Source: Numida meleagris
Taxonomy: Eukaryota > Chordata > Aves > Galliformes > Numididae
Length of the DNA stretch: 64,000 nt
Direction of reading: 5' to 3'
NCBI RefSeq assembly: GCF_002078875.1
Contig: NC_034415.1
Span: 18,567,975-18,631,974, forward strand
The notes beneath the pieces were generated by a model. That model worked only from the letters and a program-made list of their open reading frames with translations, made no database searches and was not told where the DNA came from. Positions 41,186-54,300 of the stretch are shown here, one piece after another (positions within the stretch are counted from its first letter, which is position 1; each line of letters starts with the position of its first letter). The position numbers and the translations under genes were made by a program.

Positions 41186-44100
41186 ATGCTTATGAATTTA
41201 TAGTCCTATATGCCTTTTGCAAGTTCTTCAGTGATTCTAGAGATGAAAAGTAAATTTTTCCATTAGATCTCATAAACACATGAGTATATTGCTAGGTTGA
41301 AGGTTTTCATTTTCAGATTCATCCAACAATAAAATAACTATGCATTTGGAAAAAACCAAAACAATGTACTTCATTTGTTCATGGTCAGTTTTGGTTACAC
41401 CTTAGTGGATTAATCATAAAAGCCTAGAACTGGATCCTCTTATTACAGTGGGACAGGCAAAAGGCTTCTGGAGCCTAAACAAAGGCAACAAACCCTTTGT
41501 CCATCAGACAGGGTTCTTCTGATTCACTAATTTTGAATGACACAGCGACTCTCAGCAAAGCATGGCTGTTGTGCTCCAGAGAAAGGAGCTGCAGTGCGAG
41601 AGGAAAGGATAAAACCACTAATATGAGACCCCTCCTGGAAACGAAATGCCTGCTCCCCAGTACAAGCATCAAAAAAAAAAATAACTCGTACAATTCTAAC
41701 CCTGCTGAATGAAGTCTATGGTTAAACTCACCAGAGCCAGGCTTTTACTCAGCATGTTCAAATAAGTTATTAAATGAACTTTAGTTATCCCTAAAAATAA
41801 ATGTACTGTGCGGATCTAAGTGTAGCTCATGAATAAGAAACCTCGGGAATCCAGGAAATACAGTAGCTAGGGCTAAACCCGGAGACAACACAGGCGGTTG
41901 CAGAAGAGAGGAGCTACTAGTGGCCGTATGATCTGAATGCTGAATTCAAGGTCTCCTATGCCACCTACTGGCGTTTTTGTTTACTAACAACGGTTTGAAT
42001 CTCCAGGGTTTATTTATAGGTCTGATTCATGCCAGGCACTTTAATATAAATTCTAATCAAGGTTTGAGGTGTTTTTTTTTCCCCCACTAACCTCCATCCT
42101 TGATTACTATGTGTGGCTTTTTTTCCTGTAAGTACATTACAATTCTGTACCTTTCTGAGTACCATTTCACATTGTCTCTGGAGGAAAAAGACATTGCATA
42201 AGACATTCTCATTTCTGTTATTGCTGGATAGGCAGTAATTATACTGCAGGGCTGAGAGAGCAGTTTGCTAAGAAAATCCAAAGATGTTCAAAAAGAGTAC
42301 TTCTAGTCCTTCCTAAATCAGTCTAGAAGTTTGTTATTATGGTACCCGGAAAGGCATTAATACACACACAAAAAATCTGTTTTTCTTTCTATTTTTCCTC
42401 TTGCAGTTCACTTAGCTGCAATTCAGATTGAACAAACATATGTGCTAACATTATTAAGTTTATTTTCAGATGGATTTTGAGAAATAGGAATTATATACAC
42501 ATGTAGATGAATATGATTACGGCATTCCCTTCATCATCTGTAGCCTGTTTCTTCCTGCCATCCCTTTCTTTCCCCATTTATCATTGCCCAGTGGCCCATT
42601 CTGATTCTGTAAGCAGAATCAAAGTGGGCATCCCAGCACTCTTTCACCCATCTTGCAGGAAAAAGCCTGCAGGAGGGTCAGGCAGCTCTGCACCTCAGCT
42701 GGATGTTATTCAGGCAGCTTCAAAATTCAGATGGCACCCTCTGTTAAAACATCAGCCTTCTGGAGCTTTTGGAGCCCTACAGACTTCCTTCTTGCTGTGC
42801 TTTCATTATGTAGCTTCCACCCATCTGTGATTACAAACTGACTCAGGGCCCAGGACATGTGTGACACTAATCATCGTAAAGGTGGGTTATTGATGGCAAA
42901 GATGGGGCTTGGGGCCTGTAAGGAGTTTGAATATCTCAAGACTCTATGGATTATCAGAATATTCCAATTGCTGTCTACTTAATCAAGTCTAAGTTAAACC
43001 AAAATCATGTCAGCATCAGCTAACAGAGACTCATGATGTTGCACATAAGACAACTAAAGATAGCCACGTTCTCCATCGTCTTTGGCCTCTTTGTCTTTAT
43101 GTAAATTGTGAGTGCTTTGAAGAAAGGTTAATCTTTGGAGAGTCCTCCCTGAATTCTGCTAGGATTACTATAACAAACACAGTGCTAAACTGGGGTGCTG
43201 AAATAATGACCCAACAGGTTTTGGTACATCTGTGTTTTATCTCACCAGGGAAATGGATCAGTTTCTTTAAGTTCTGAAGTTTCAAGGCACCTTCATAATT
43301 CCTAAGATCTTCTAGGTAATAAAATTAATTTCAAAATACAGTAAGTAGTAGCAAACACACAAAATGTGGTGACTAACACACCTCAAACCAATCTCTTTTT
43401 TTTTTTTCAGATTATTTTCTCTACATATTATCTTAATCTTTGCAAGTATAAAGAATACCTACAAAGAATGTCAGGTTATGTGAAACAATATTTAAGAGCC
43501 TTGCTTAACAGCGGTCATGTCTGTCCCTCATATGGTTGAAAATTTACTCTAGCAAGAGATGCTTTGTTTTCTCACCAGCTGATAAAAAGATAATTATATC
43601 AGTAGAAATACAGTCAGGAATTTTGAGCTAAATAAGCTAACACTGGAATTCAACTTGGATTCCTGCTTATATTTTCAAAACAAATCTATTAATATTCAAA
43701 ATTTGTTCATGACCATGAGACTTTGGGGTTGATATACAGATTAGATTATCTGTGGGAAGACTGTTGTAGACTTAGGCTGGAGATGGAACCAGCAGTGAAA
43801 TGCTTACCTTGCCATGACACTAATCTCTATACATTACTTCAGACTCAATGCAGACATACTGATAACTCTGAATGCCATTTCACCATTAAACTCTGTAATA
43901 CGACCATACCATTTCCATTTGATCCTAATTTGGATGTCTCTACACCATGCTTCATAGTACACTAATTGTTTCTTACAATTTGCTGTATTACATGATGCAA
44001 ATTTCTTGTGTCTGAACACAGAATACAACTTAGGTCTCACATCTCAGGTGACTATTCAACTCATTCATCATTGTAAGAAAATAGGTGGGAACCACTGTTG

Positions 44101-45240
44101 TATGACCGTGTGTAATCACAGATCCTGCATTTTTGTGCGGTTCACTAAATTAAAGGCGACTAAATTAAAGGAGAATAATCTTGAGTGAGTCTCCTCATCT
44201 GTCTTGTGTATGAGACAGGGCTAAGGCCTGTGGCTATTATAGCATTTCTGAGCAGATGCAAGGATGATTTTTAGGGTGCTAGAAGTCGAGAAAATCAGGC
44301 AGTTACAGACTTTGCTATTAACAGGTAAAAGAGCGTCTATTTAGGATTTCAGTCTTGAGTATAAGCACCTACACCGTGTCCAGATTTTTTACTTTCATTT
44401 GTGAAGCTGGGCATAATTCTTTACAATGCTACTGCTTCATGTTTGAATATCTTGATACAAGCAAACTGAAATGCTCCAGAGGAATTAATTGGTGACCTTG
44501 CCTGACAGACCAAAATAAATCTGGCAGGCAGGTTGCCCCTTTTGCCAAGTCTTCAGATCCCCAGCTGCAACTGCATGAATTACAGAGCTCCCAGGGCCAG
44601 GTAAGGCTGCCAAGATCTCATCCAGCTCGGAGCCAGCTCCCATGCTGCCTCCTGCCTTCAGCTTGGCTCTGCAGGCTCCTAAGCATGCCCAGGGCCAGCT
44701 GGTTAGCACCAGGCAAACAGGGAACCTGGCATTCTCCCCACCTTTGGGCCAGGTGGTAGATCGACAAAATGGATTGCTCCACTCATGAGAAATGCTGTGA
44801 TGCCGACATCCCCCTCCTGCACAGAGTGAGAGGCAGAGTGACAACCCCAAATCCCTGGGACAGCTTCCTTGTGCAGAGAGCACAAGTCACTCTCTGTTTC
44901 AGTCTTTTCACTTGTGCAGGGGACCATGGAGCTTTTTGGGTACAGTGTTGTGAAGCTACTACAGTTCTACAATTCTACTTCATTTATTTGTGTGAAGAGA
45001 TCTGATGCCCAAAGAACTAGCTATTTTTTACATAATTCTGCATCCCAGTTCAGCTTTCTTGTTATGGGTAGGCACAGACTAGCTGAGTCAAAGTCAGGGT
45101 TTAGGTACCAGCAGAGGTAAAGCTCAGCGCTCTGTGGGATATTCAGTCCTACCACATCTGCACCCTTACACAAATAAACACCTCTCAGAAAAAATCTCAA
45201 CCTGAAGTATTGATTTGTATGATGTTAGCATAAATACAAA
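41186..45240 (+). other. Intergenic, no gene recognised
   Basis: No coding exon, RNA gene or repeat family identified. A GC-richer stretch at about 44,510-44,930 has open frames on both strands (up to 132 codons) with no recognisable domain. Confidence 0.6.
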
Positions 45241-45358
45241 TCATAGAATCACTAGGGTTGGAAAAGGTCTCTAAGATTATCTAGTCCAACCATTCAGCTA
45301 CCACCAATATTGCCCACTAACCACGTCCCTCAGTGCCACATCTACACAGTTCTTGAAC
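45241..45358 (-). mobile_element. CR1 3'-end fragment, antisense
   Basis: Begins TCATAGAATCACTAGGGTTG, then TCTAGTCCAACCATTCAGCT and CCACGTCCCTCAGTGCCACA up to GTTCTTGAAC: the reverse complement of the CR1 3' end including the ATTCTATGA terminus. About 118 bp retained. Confidence 0.92.
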
Positions 45359-48300
45359 AAACATAATTGAGAAGAATTTATCTGCTCTTTTAAAGCTTCT
45401 AACACCAAACCTAAGGCTAAATACTTTGTGGTGCAAATGTTTGAGTACCACATTTTTTCACCCAGGTAGACATGCTGCATGTTTTCAGCACTCCAGTGAA
45501 GAGTGGTTGAAATATGGACATTTTTGCTCCTCTCGAACCCCTTCTTTACTATTAGCATTGTTTTGGACAGCATTCAGAGAATCACCTTGCCTAAAACCTA
45601 ACCCAAACTCTAAACCTAAGCCCTATTTTCACATGTTTGTCTGCTTGTTTGTTTGTTCTTCTAATACTTTATAATGCAACTGGTTCATTTTGAGATCAGT
45701 TACCCAGGACAGCGTGCCTGAACTGCCACATATATATTGGCAATATAAATTCCTTTTGTAATTTTGTCCACCCCTGCAGCATCGTTCCAGTTCTGTTTTA
45801 ACTGCAGCTCTGTATCAAGCGCTACTAGCTGCAAATGTAGTTGTGTCTAAAGTGCCAAAACTCATATTTTAACTCTGGAAATCTTTCATCCAATAAGGCT
45901 GTCATTACGCTCCCACAATTCAACAAGCACTTCATCCTAAGGCGGTTTGAAACTAGCTGCCACAAGTCATTGGTTGTTTTGAATACAGATGAAGTGGGAT
46001 CACCCACAGTCAGCCCCCTCAGGAAGACACTTGATAATTTCCACATTGCCTTGTTCTTGAATTTCACTCCTTTCCTCAATATTTAAATTAACACCACTGA
46101 AATCATGGAACTTCACCATCTTCCCCCATATCAGCATGTTTCTAGGAAAAAAAAAAAAAAAACTAAACAAATGTGGGTAAATCATTTACAAAAGTGTATG
46201 AGAAACATAATGCATGGTATAGCCTGCCATACTATTCCAATGCCTCACTTTTGAGAATGCAGTATTTCGTCTGGGTGAGAGACTGAGGCTGGTTTCTTGG
46301 TTATCATAGGGCTATTTCATAGCTACTGGGTTCATTACTCCCATCCCTTCCCAAAAGATTTTCTTCATATGAAAAGACCTCTCAGTTTTAGTTCGATTTG
46401 ATGTTCTTCTCTATGCCTGAATTCCTGAGTATATTATTTGCAGGACTTTTTTTTCCCTTGTTCAACAGAAAGCAGGGTTGTAATGAAAGAGCTACCTAAT
46501 CAAGTATGTTTCAACCAGCAGAATGTATTCATACAGCACAACCCCAGGAAACCTAACTGCAGCTTCTACCACTCCTACCAGCAGCTGAGAGGCTTATCTC
46601 TTGATTAGAGAATTGCCGGTCTCCTCTCCGCTTCCCCTTGGTGCAGCAAGAAAAGCAGGCTTACTCACACGTCACCCTGACCTCTAGGTGAGAAAATGTC
46701 TTGCCTATACAGTTACATGCTCATGGTAGATCCTGATAAATAGACTGAATCATGAATCACGCAAGAGTGAAATGAAATCCATTAGCTATGTTCCCAACAG
46801 TGTGCCCTTCTTGCACTGGCTTCTGGGAGTCCGTAGTTTGCAAACTCTGTACCACTAGAGGGCAAACTTGACCAAGCCATTTAACAAAATAAATTTCTGT
46901 AGGTTAAGGTATAATCAATTTGAATTGTGACTTAAAGTATGAGAAGCCGCCTTTTCATCTACTCGTACCTTTCAGAAGATATATTCATAGTAATCAGCTT
47001 ACCAGAAAATTGTTAGGAGTCTTCTATTAAAGAAGTGGTACAATGAAAAATCTACACTTCTATAAATCTCTTGCCTGGTTTTCATCTAATTCTGAGTGAG
47101 CACACTGGCAGTTCATGTCTGGTTCAATAGCTATTTACAATGGTTTCAGGATCTGTTTCTGGAGCTAGTTGTTATCGCATAACATGAGCATTGAGCTATA
47201 CAGGAGGTAAGTTTTAGTGCAATAAAGTGAAAGGAAAAAAGTAAAAAACATACAAAATGCATACAGAATAACTCAAGATGTCATTCAAACTACTAGAAGG
47301 AAGTAATATGTCAGTAGGGTTTTTTTTACATATAATTTCTTGAAAGGTTCATGCAGGTGATTCTCCTAATGGAAAGAAATTACGGTTTTGGAAAGACCCT
47401 GCTGCTTTATAAGACTACAGAACTGGTATCAAAGCTCAGAAGGCGGCAACTCTCTTCTCCCCTTAACATGTAAGGAAGGCAACATTTTTCAAAGGGAGGT
47501 CCAGCTTCACAACTACAATGAGATGTAATTCCACTGATGTCTCTGGAGTTACATCTGCTTGTGGTAGCAGTAAATGTGACCCCCTCCAGTGCCAGGATTT
47601 TATAAAGATTAGGTCAGCAAGCACATAAAATATCAAAAGCTACAGGAAATTTTCAGCATTTTCCTTCAGCCCCTCAGAAGGGAAGTTGTCAACGTAGCTG
47701 TCTGCTAAACATATCATCTGCCTCACTATAGAAAAAAGGATGTCAACACTGCATGTCAAATCGAACCCTGAGATGTATTTTTTAATGGGCAGGATCTGAC
47801 TTAGACAGATCCCAAATCTCTCTGCAATTACCCGCATCTGCAGGAGAGGCACAAAAGGATTTATCTTAAAGAGCTCTCAAACTATTTTCCACTCCTGCTT
47901 TTTGTGACAGAAGCAAAGTAAAAATCTTAGGAAAATGTTTTCAGAGGCATTGTTTGAGGACATCATACATTTCAGTTGCTGCCATGCCTTCATGCTACCA
48001 GCAGTGCCATACAGGTGCAAGAGGGGTGAAGGTTCTGGCCGAAGATCATGTGCCCTCAGCCCTTCCTGCAGGTGAAGGGAAGCCACATTGGACAGTTATG
48101 AGACTCACCATATTTCATAGCTGGTTTCTCAGCTTCATTTTTCACATGCTGCTGCAGATGGTCACTTCGGTGTTGTATCCAGCCTATGTAGCTAATTAAT
48201 TACTCCGTATTAGCTCAAGAGCAGGTATACAGATGAAAATCAGTAATTACAGCAGTTTAGGATTGTGACTTCTGATCCTTCACAAACTTTGTCTCACATT

Positions 48301-51300
48301 TACACCTACACAAAGTGTGTACAGAGCCCTTATATAGCTATTTACAAAAATATTGTGAACTCTCATTAATAAAATAAATGGAGATGTAAGCCTTTATGGT
48401 TAAAGGATATTTTTGCCTTTGTAACTAATCTCTATTCTCTCCTGAGTTGGGTTCACTGAGCAATAATAAATGGGCTTAAGCGATCCAGGAAAGTAAACTT
48501 CTGGATAGGTTTTGCAAGGGCCCCTGTGGGTTCTCGGACAGGGAGCACCAAGGAGCTGTCCACAATAAAGTCAGCAGTGTGCCAGTACAAAAAGATGGGA
48601 TGGCACATCAGCCACTTAGCCAGCACAAACTGATCCTTCCTAGCATCTCTCTTCCCTTCTCAGACACTAGAAGCTTTAAAAGGATATGTATAATTTCCGC
48701 ACGTCTTAAATTTTAAGGGGGAAAAAAGACTGAATTATCATATTAATTACGTTTCCAGAGTACACTAACATGGGACAAGGATGGCAGAAATGGAGTACCC
48801 CTACTTCTCAGCTGCTGTGCTTATGCATGCAGCCTGAGCACTTTCATCAAAAGAAGAGAATATTTCCTACCTTCTGGAGGAAATGACACTCAGAGCCAAA
48901 CAAATGGGCAACTTCCTAGGATCAATTCCCCAGACTGCCTCCCCCTAGTTGCTTCTGATTGAAGATAGCACAAGAATTCTGTTTTGCACAAAGACATTAG
49001 GTAGAAAGGCTTTAATTATTAAAAGAGTGTGAATTAAGCAGATACTGTGCTGCACCTACAGAGTCATGGTGAGAAGGCGCTCTGTAAACAGAATTATTAT
49101 TTCATCAACACAGTAGACTCCTCACTTAATGGCTCACTAACTGGGCCAGAGATGAGATTCGATGCGAAGAAATCAATGACTCAAAGCAAGAGATTCAGCA
49201 AATATGAAACACCTAGTGCTTAGCTCTTAGGATCGCATATTGTCTCCAATGGAAGTGACTCGTATCATGCAGGGAGAAAATAACACTCCTGCTGCTGTGT
49301 CCAACTGTATCCATAGGAGATAACACTGAACTGGTGCTTGCTAGCACTAGACTCCCATACTTTAGGGGCATTATTTGATTTTTGGTGTTCTCCTCCCGTG
49401 CTATATCTGCTAAATAAATAAGCATTGCTACTTCGTTTTTCCAAAATGTTCTTAGTGTTATTGCCTTGGATTTTCGTTTCTTTTTTTTTTTTTTTTTGGT
49501 AAATCATGACATTAAAGTCAGTGTGTTTCTTAGCAGTTGCAGCCTTATTTTGGCATCCACCAGATGTATACATCAATCAGGTTGCTGCTGCTGTACTGCA
49601 CGGCAGAAGCACCAACGGGCATCCTGCAAAATTAAACGCTGAGAATAATGTAGTCCTTTGCAATTCCTCTCTGTTCTAACCATTATAACAACTCGAGAGA
49701 GCAGAGAAGAGATTTCTAACATGTGGCTATGGGTGCATGACTCTTCTTCAGACAGCTGGCCAGAGGGTAAATGGCAAGAGCAGCAAGTATCTCTCTCCTC
49801 CCCAGGAGTGAGCACAATTCATGGAGGAAGAATACTTTATTTTCCTACTCACCAGCATACTGATACTTTACTGTGAAATTACTTCCTAAGTTTTCCTCTT
49901 CTTTTCAGCGCTAACTTAGGGATATAAAAACCACCATGCTGCCTCACTTTTCACTGAAGTGATTTTAGCTTCTCTTCCAGATTCCTGGGGACAATCTCAG
50001 CTTCATATTCATCAATTCCTAATGCAAAACATTGACTCTCACTCTGCAGAGAAACATTCTTGGTGTGGTCAGGAATATCTGTGAAAAGAGGGAGCTAAAT
50101 TGCACTGGAAATCCTTCATTAGGAGTGCTAAAGGACTGTATAAAACCTAACTTACTCTCTGAAGGAAAGAAGGATTAATATCCTATTTTACAGAGAGGAA
50201 AGTGAGATACGCTACAGCTTCAATTCTGTGTTCATTCCTACCAGTGGAGAGCTGGATTTGGCCAGAATCTCTTCTATTTGTGCGGTACTTTTATTTTTGT
50301 GGCTACAGAGGGAACAGTCCATCATAATTTTTATCAATCAAGTTGTTCAGAATATGCTGTTGCTTCTAATTTGTATTTTTTTTCCTATCATACATCTTTA
50401 CCAAATAGGGCCGTTAACAGATAATGTGACAGGAAAAATTCTAAATGACAGAGAACGTTGCTGAAATGAGACTGACACCTTGCACGTGCTTTTGAGGATA
50501 ACCTGTCTTTCTGACACACTTCTCTGTCTGCTTTTTATCGGGGGGAATAATGCAGCATGGAAATACACTGTTGAAAAATGGCAGCTTCCAAGGCCTTCCT
50601 CAAAAAAAAAAGCAATAACCTTATTCCACAAATAATTGCACCGAATTCAACAAGAGCACATAATGGACAGGAACACAAAATGAATCACAGCATTACTATA
50701 TGAAACAGCTGTTCCATGAACTGGCCAAGATGAATTTTGACTATATGACTGCAACTGCAGTTTGGAAACAATTAGCCAGAAGAAATTATTTATCTTGAGT
50801 TGTCATGCTTATTTTATCAGCTCTTTAGGGGGTTCTCATAGAACTTACAGAGCTGAAAAAGCACGATTTTCCTGCTCCATTTGGACCAAGAAATAAAATG
50901 CAAATCAATGACAGTGAGTTTAAATAAAATTTGTACAATGATTTCATCCATCATTTTCTTCCTTTCTTGTTAAGAAAAAAAATATTACATGCTCTCAAAC
51001 ACTCAGGAGATCTCAAAATATATTTAGTAGTCACGTCAATGTACAGGGTTCAGGAGAATGCAAATAAATCCCATCCTTCATTGCCTTATACTTTCCACTC
51101 CTCTAATTTGCAGTGGTGAATTTGAAATCTGTATAGTCTCATTTTTCAGAGAGGACTGAGCACTCCCCAGTGTCTTCTGCAGCCACTGGGACACGCAGCT
51201 GTGACATTCAACACCTATGCAAATCTGGGCTGAGTTATCAGTAGTGAGACAACTAATGCAGCTGAGAAAAAGAGTTTCCTTGCCATCTCACAAGGGAATT

Positions 51301-54300
51301 GAAATCTCTATAGTGGTCTGCTGGAGCTGTTAGAGGTAACTGAACAACATTACAATAATGTAAGCAGACTTAGGAATAGGCTAAAAGTCATTAGGAGGCT
51401 GGTTTTCAGAGCATATCAGGAGACAACATATAGCACCATCATGTATTCAGGAAATCACGTTCAGGGTATTATAAACCACAAATGCAAATAAGGCTTGGCA
51501 AGCCTTATACTGTGAAGACACGAATAGATTTAGCATATGTAAGCCATTGTGTAGCTCAACTGGAGAATTGATGCTGCCCGGGAGAAGAGATGCCAATGTA
51601 ATAAATTTCAGAGTAGATTGGGGTAATCACTGCCTGGGACATGTCGAGCTTTCTAATCACACATTTCTGAAACAGGAACCAAGCCACTCCTTACTGAAAT
51701 GTCTTACCTATGCTGTTCACAACAGGCATCAATTTGCAGGACATCCATAACTGCACAAAAGTACCTGGCTGCTTATATATGGTACACAGTCTCTGGTCAG
51801 TTCTTCGGTCACACTTGGTTTGCAAGTAAGAAGCACTCCTGATTGGGAAGCTAGCAAGGTTTGGATGTTAACCACTCAAATGTGCATTAAAAGGCTACTT
51901 CCTTTCGGAGCTGAATTCAAAACATGCATTTGTGCTCACACAACTTTTTAAAAGTAACTTTTTTTTTAATTTTACCTATAAGCTTTTTTTCTCCTTTTCT
52001 TTCCAAAGGAGATTTTGAGCATACAAGCATAGCAGGAATCTGGTCATGTTCTCCCTGTCAAAGCAGTCACTAGACTTCTGTGCTGAATCCTGACTCACTA
52101 GGACCCACATGCTGCCAAGCCCGTGCCCTCAAACTGCTGCAGCACTGCTTCTGCTTCCACTCTCTCTTCTTTTCGGGGCACAAAACCTTTCACAGAAATG
52201 GGGCTCTGCAGCCCAGGTGCTATAGGTGCACAGAACAGGCAAACAGCTGAAAAACAGCTCATTCTGAATGCCAGACATGAATGCTCTGCCTCACAGCTCA
52301 GAGGGTAATGAAAACTGAAGACACAAAGGGATTTTGCACTAGATTTCTGAAAAATCCAAGCTGAGCTGACAATCTAAGCACTTCTCTGTCAACAAAGGCT
52401 GTTTGGGATTTACAAACTAGCTGTCCCTCCTGAAGAGTCTGATTTATTTGGTGTGCTTTGAGCAACCTTAATGCAAGCCAAGTTTTTATTTGCAGCCATG
52501 GCAGTTTGCATAATACCCAAGTAGAGTATTTGCTTAGAAAGTGGTAGACCTGGATTCCAGGCTTTTCCCTGCTGAGAAGGACTCAAACCATGGCTCCCAC
52601 CTCCTGCAGGAAAACACAGAGGGATGGGGCCAGGCAGAGACTAAAAAGCAGCACAACACTGCATGTGAGCGGAAGAGACCTCTGACCAGGTTTCTGCACC
52701 CTGAGGTGTTCAAACACTTAACAGTAGATGGCACCTGGATTAAAAAACAAATACAAGCCAGAAATAATCAAGGACAGAAACTGTAACCAAGAATACATTG
52801 CTTTTGGCCAAGCACCATAATCACTATGTTGGACAATGATGCCAGTCTTCTTGGCAGACCTTATTTACAATGTGCTGAAGCAACTGTACTTCAGTGCTGT
52901 ATCAGCTTGGATGCCCCTACATATGCGTTTCTGCATTGGCCCTCCACTGCACAGCTCAGACACACTGTCATCTTGACTATTGACTATTGAAGACACTTGG
53001 TACAAACTACCTTACCACTCCCTGGGTCAGAGAGAAGTTACAGGTAACAATAAGTAACTTTTATATTACTATTGCTTCTTATGCATTTCTAAATTGGGAT
53101 TGCATCCTTGGTATCCATGGCACAACCTGCACCTGGTGCGAGAATCCATTCAAGGATGTTCAATGATTACAGCAGGCATCCATTTGAAAGGGACACCATT
53201 CCCCTGTTTCAAGTAATGTTTAATTAGGATATGGAAAAAGAAAAAAAAAAAAAAGAAACTAGAATCCCCTACCCAGGGATGAATACCCCCAATGTCATGA
53301 GGATTTTAGAGCAAAGATGGTTTGACAAGGAATAGTAAGATGTTACAATTCATCTGCCCATGTCTTTATTAACACAGCTCACCTTCCCTACATTGTGATG
53401 AAATAAACTGAACGGCTGAATTTCCAGATCAGCAACCTAAGACCAAAGAGTGCACAAGAGGCACAAAGCCACTGACTCATCCATTCTGGCTGGATTGGCC
53501 TTTGGCATACAAGCTCCTCACTACAGCCTAGGGCTAAGCCCACGTGTGGGAAATTATCCACACGGCCTACTGAAGTTGGTATCTTTTTGAATCCCATTTT
53601 GAGCACTTGCAAACTATTTAAGCAACATTAGGTATTTATTCTATGGCGCATCAGCACACTGAAGAATTAGATATCTCAACTCCAGGCATTAAATGTCTTT
53701 TACCTCATTAGGGAATTATCCCTCAAGTTTCCTGTATACAATCTCCTATCTTACTAAAGAAGTTTAATGATTTAAATACAACTATACTCAAGGCAGTTGG
53801 CTTTTATATGGATGGAGAAGTACCTAAGATTCAAGTATCAAAGACAGCTAGAGGATCTCCAAGGAGAACATGAATCTGCTTAAGCTAGTCCTCGAGATAA
53901 GAAACCTTCACAACAATAGTCATGAGTTGCTAATTCAAGAGTTAGCTACCAGGCACTTTATCTTAGTGGAACTTTCATACATTTACAAATAGCCAGCAGT
54001 TAGAGTAGTGCAATACTAAAAGTAGGTAACAACAGGTTCCACAATAAATACCTCTTATTTTAACATCAATCTGTCTTTGACTCCACAATCAACAGAAGTT
54101 AGACAATTTCCAAACAAGTCAGCTATACTGAATGTGCCATATTAAAAAGTTGCTGTTATTGATATGTAACTATTATTAAGCAGGCATTGTTTGCACATCA
54201 AGATTAAAGATCAATTTCCAAATTCAGGGTCAAATTTACAAGCTCATATACAGAATACTGTCTCTTACTGTAATAGGATCTTTTCCTTCCTGCTCTTTCC

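Noticed and set aside
44485..45005. GC-richer patch with overlapping frames on both strands (up to 132 codons)
   Set aside because: Frames in both directions of similar length and no recognisable motif; not supported as a gene.
45825..46162. Open frames ending near an A16 run, suggestive of a processed pseudogene
   Set aside because: No parent protein recognised, and the A-run alone is weak evidence.
46392..46420. GTTCGATTT resembling a tRNA T-arm
   Set aside because: No matching D-arm, anticodon arm or acceptor stem around it.
52534..52786. Moderately GC-rich block with facing open frames, suspected exon or SINE
   Set aside because: Could not align it by eye to any coding family or to the MIR or CR1 consensus.
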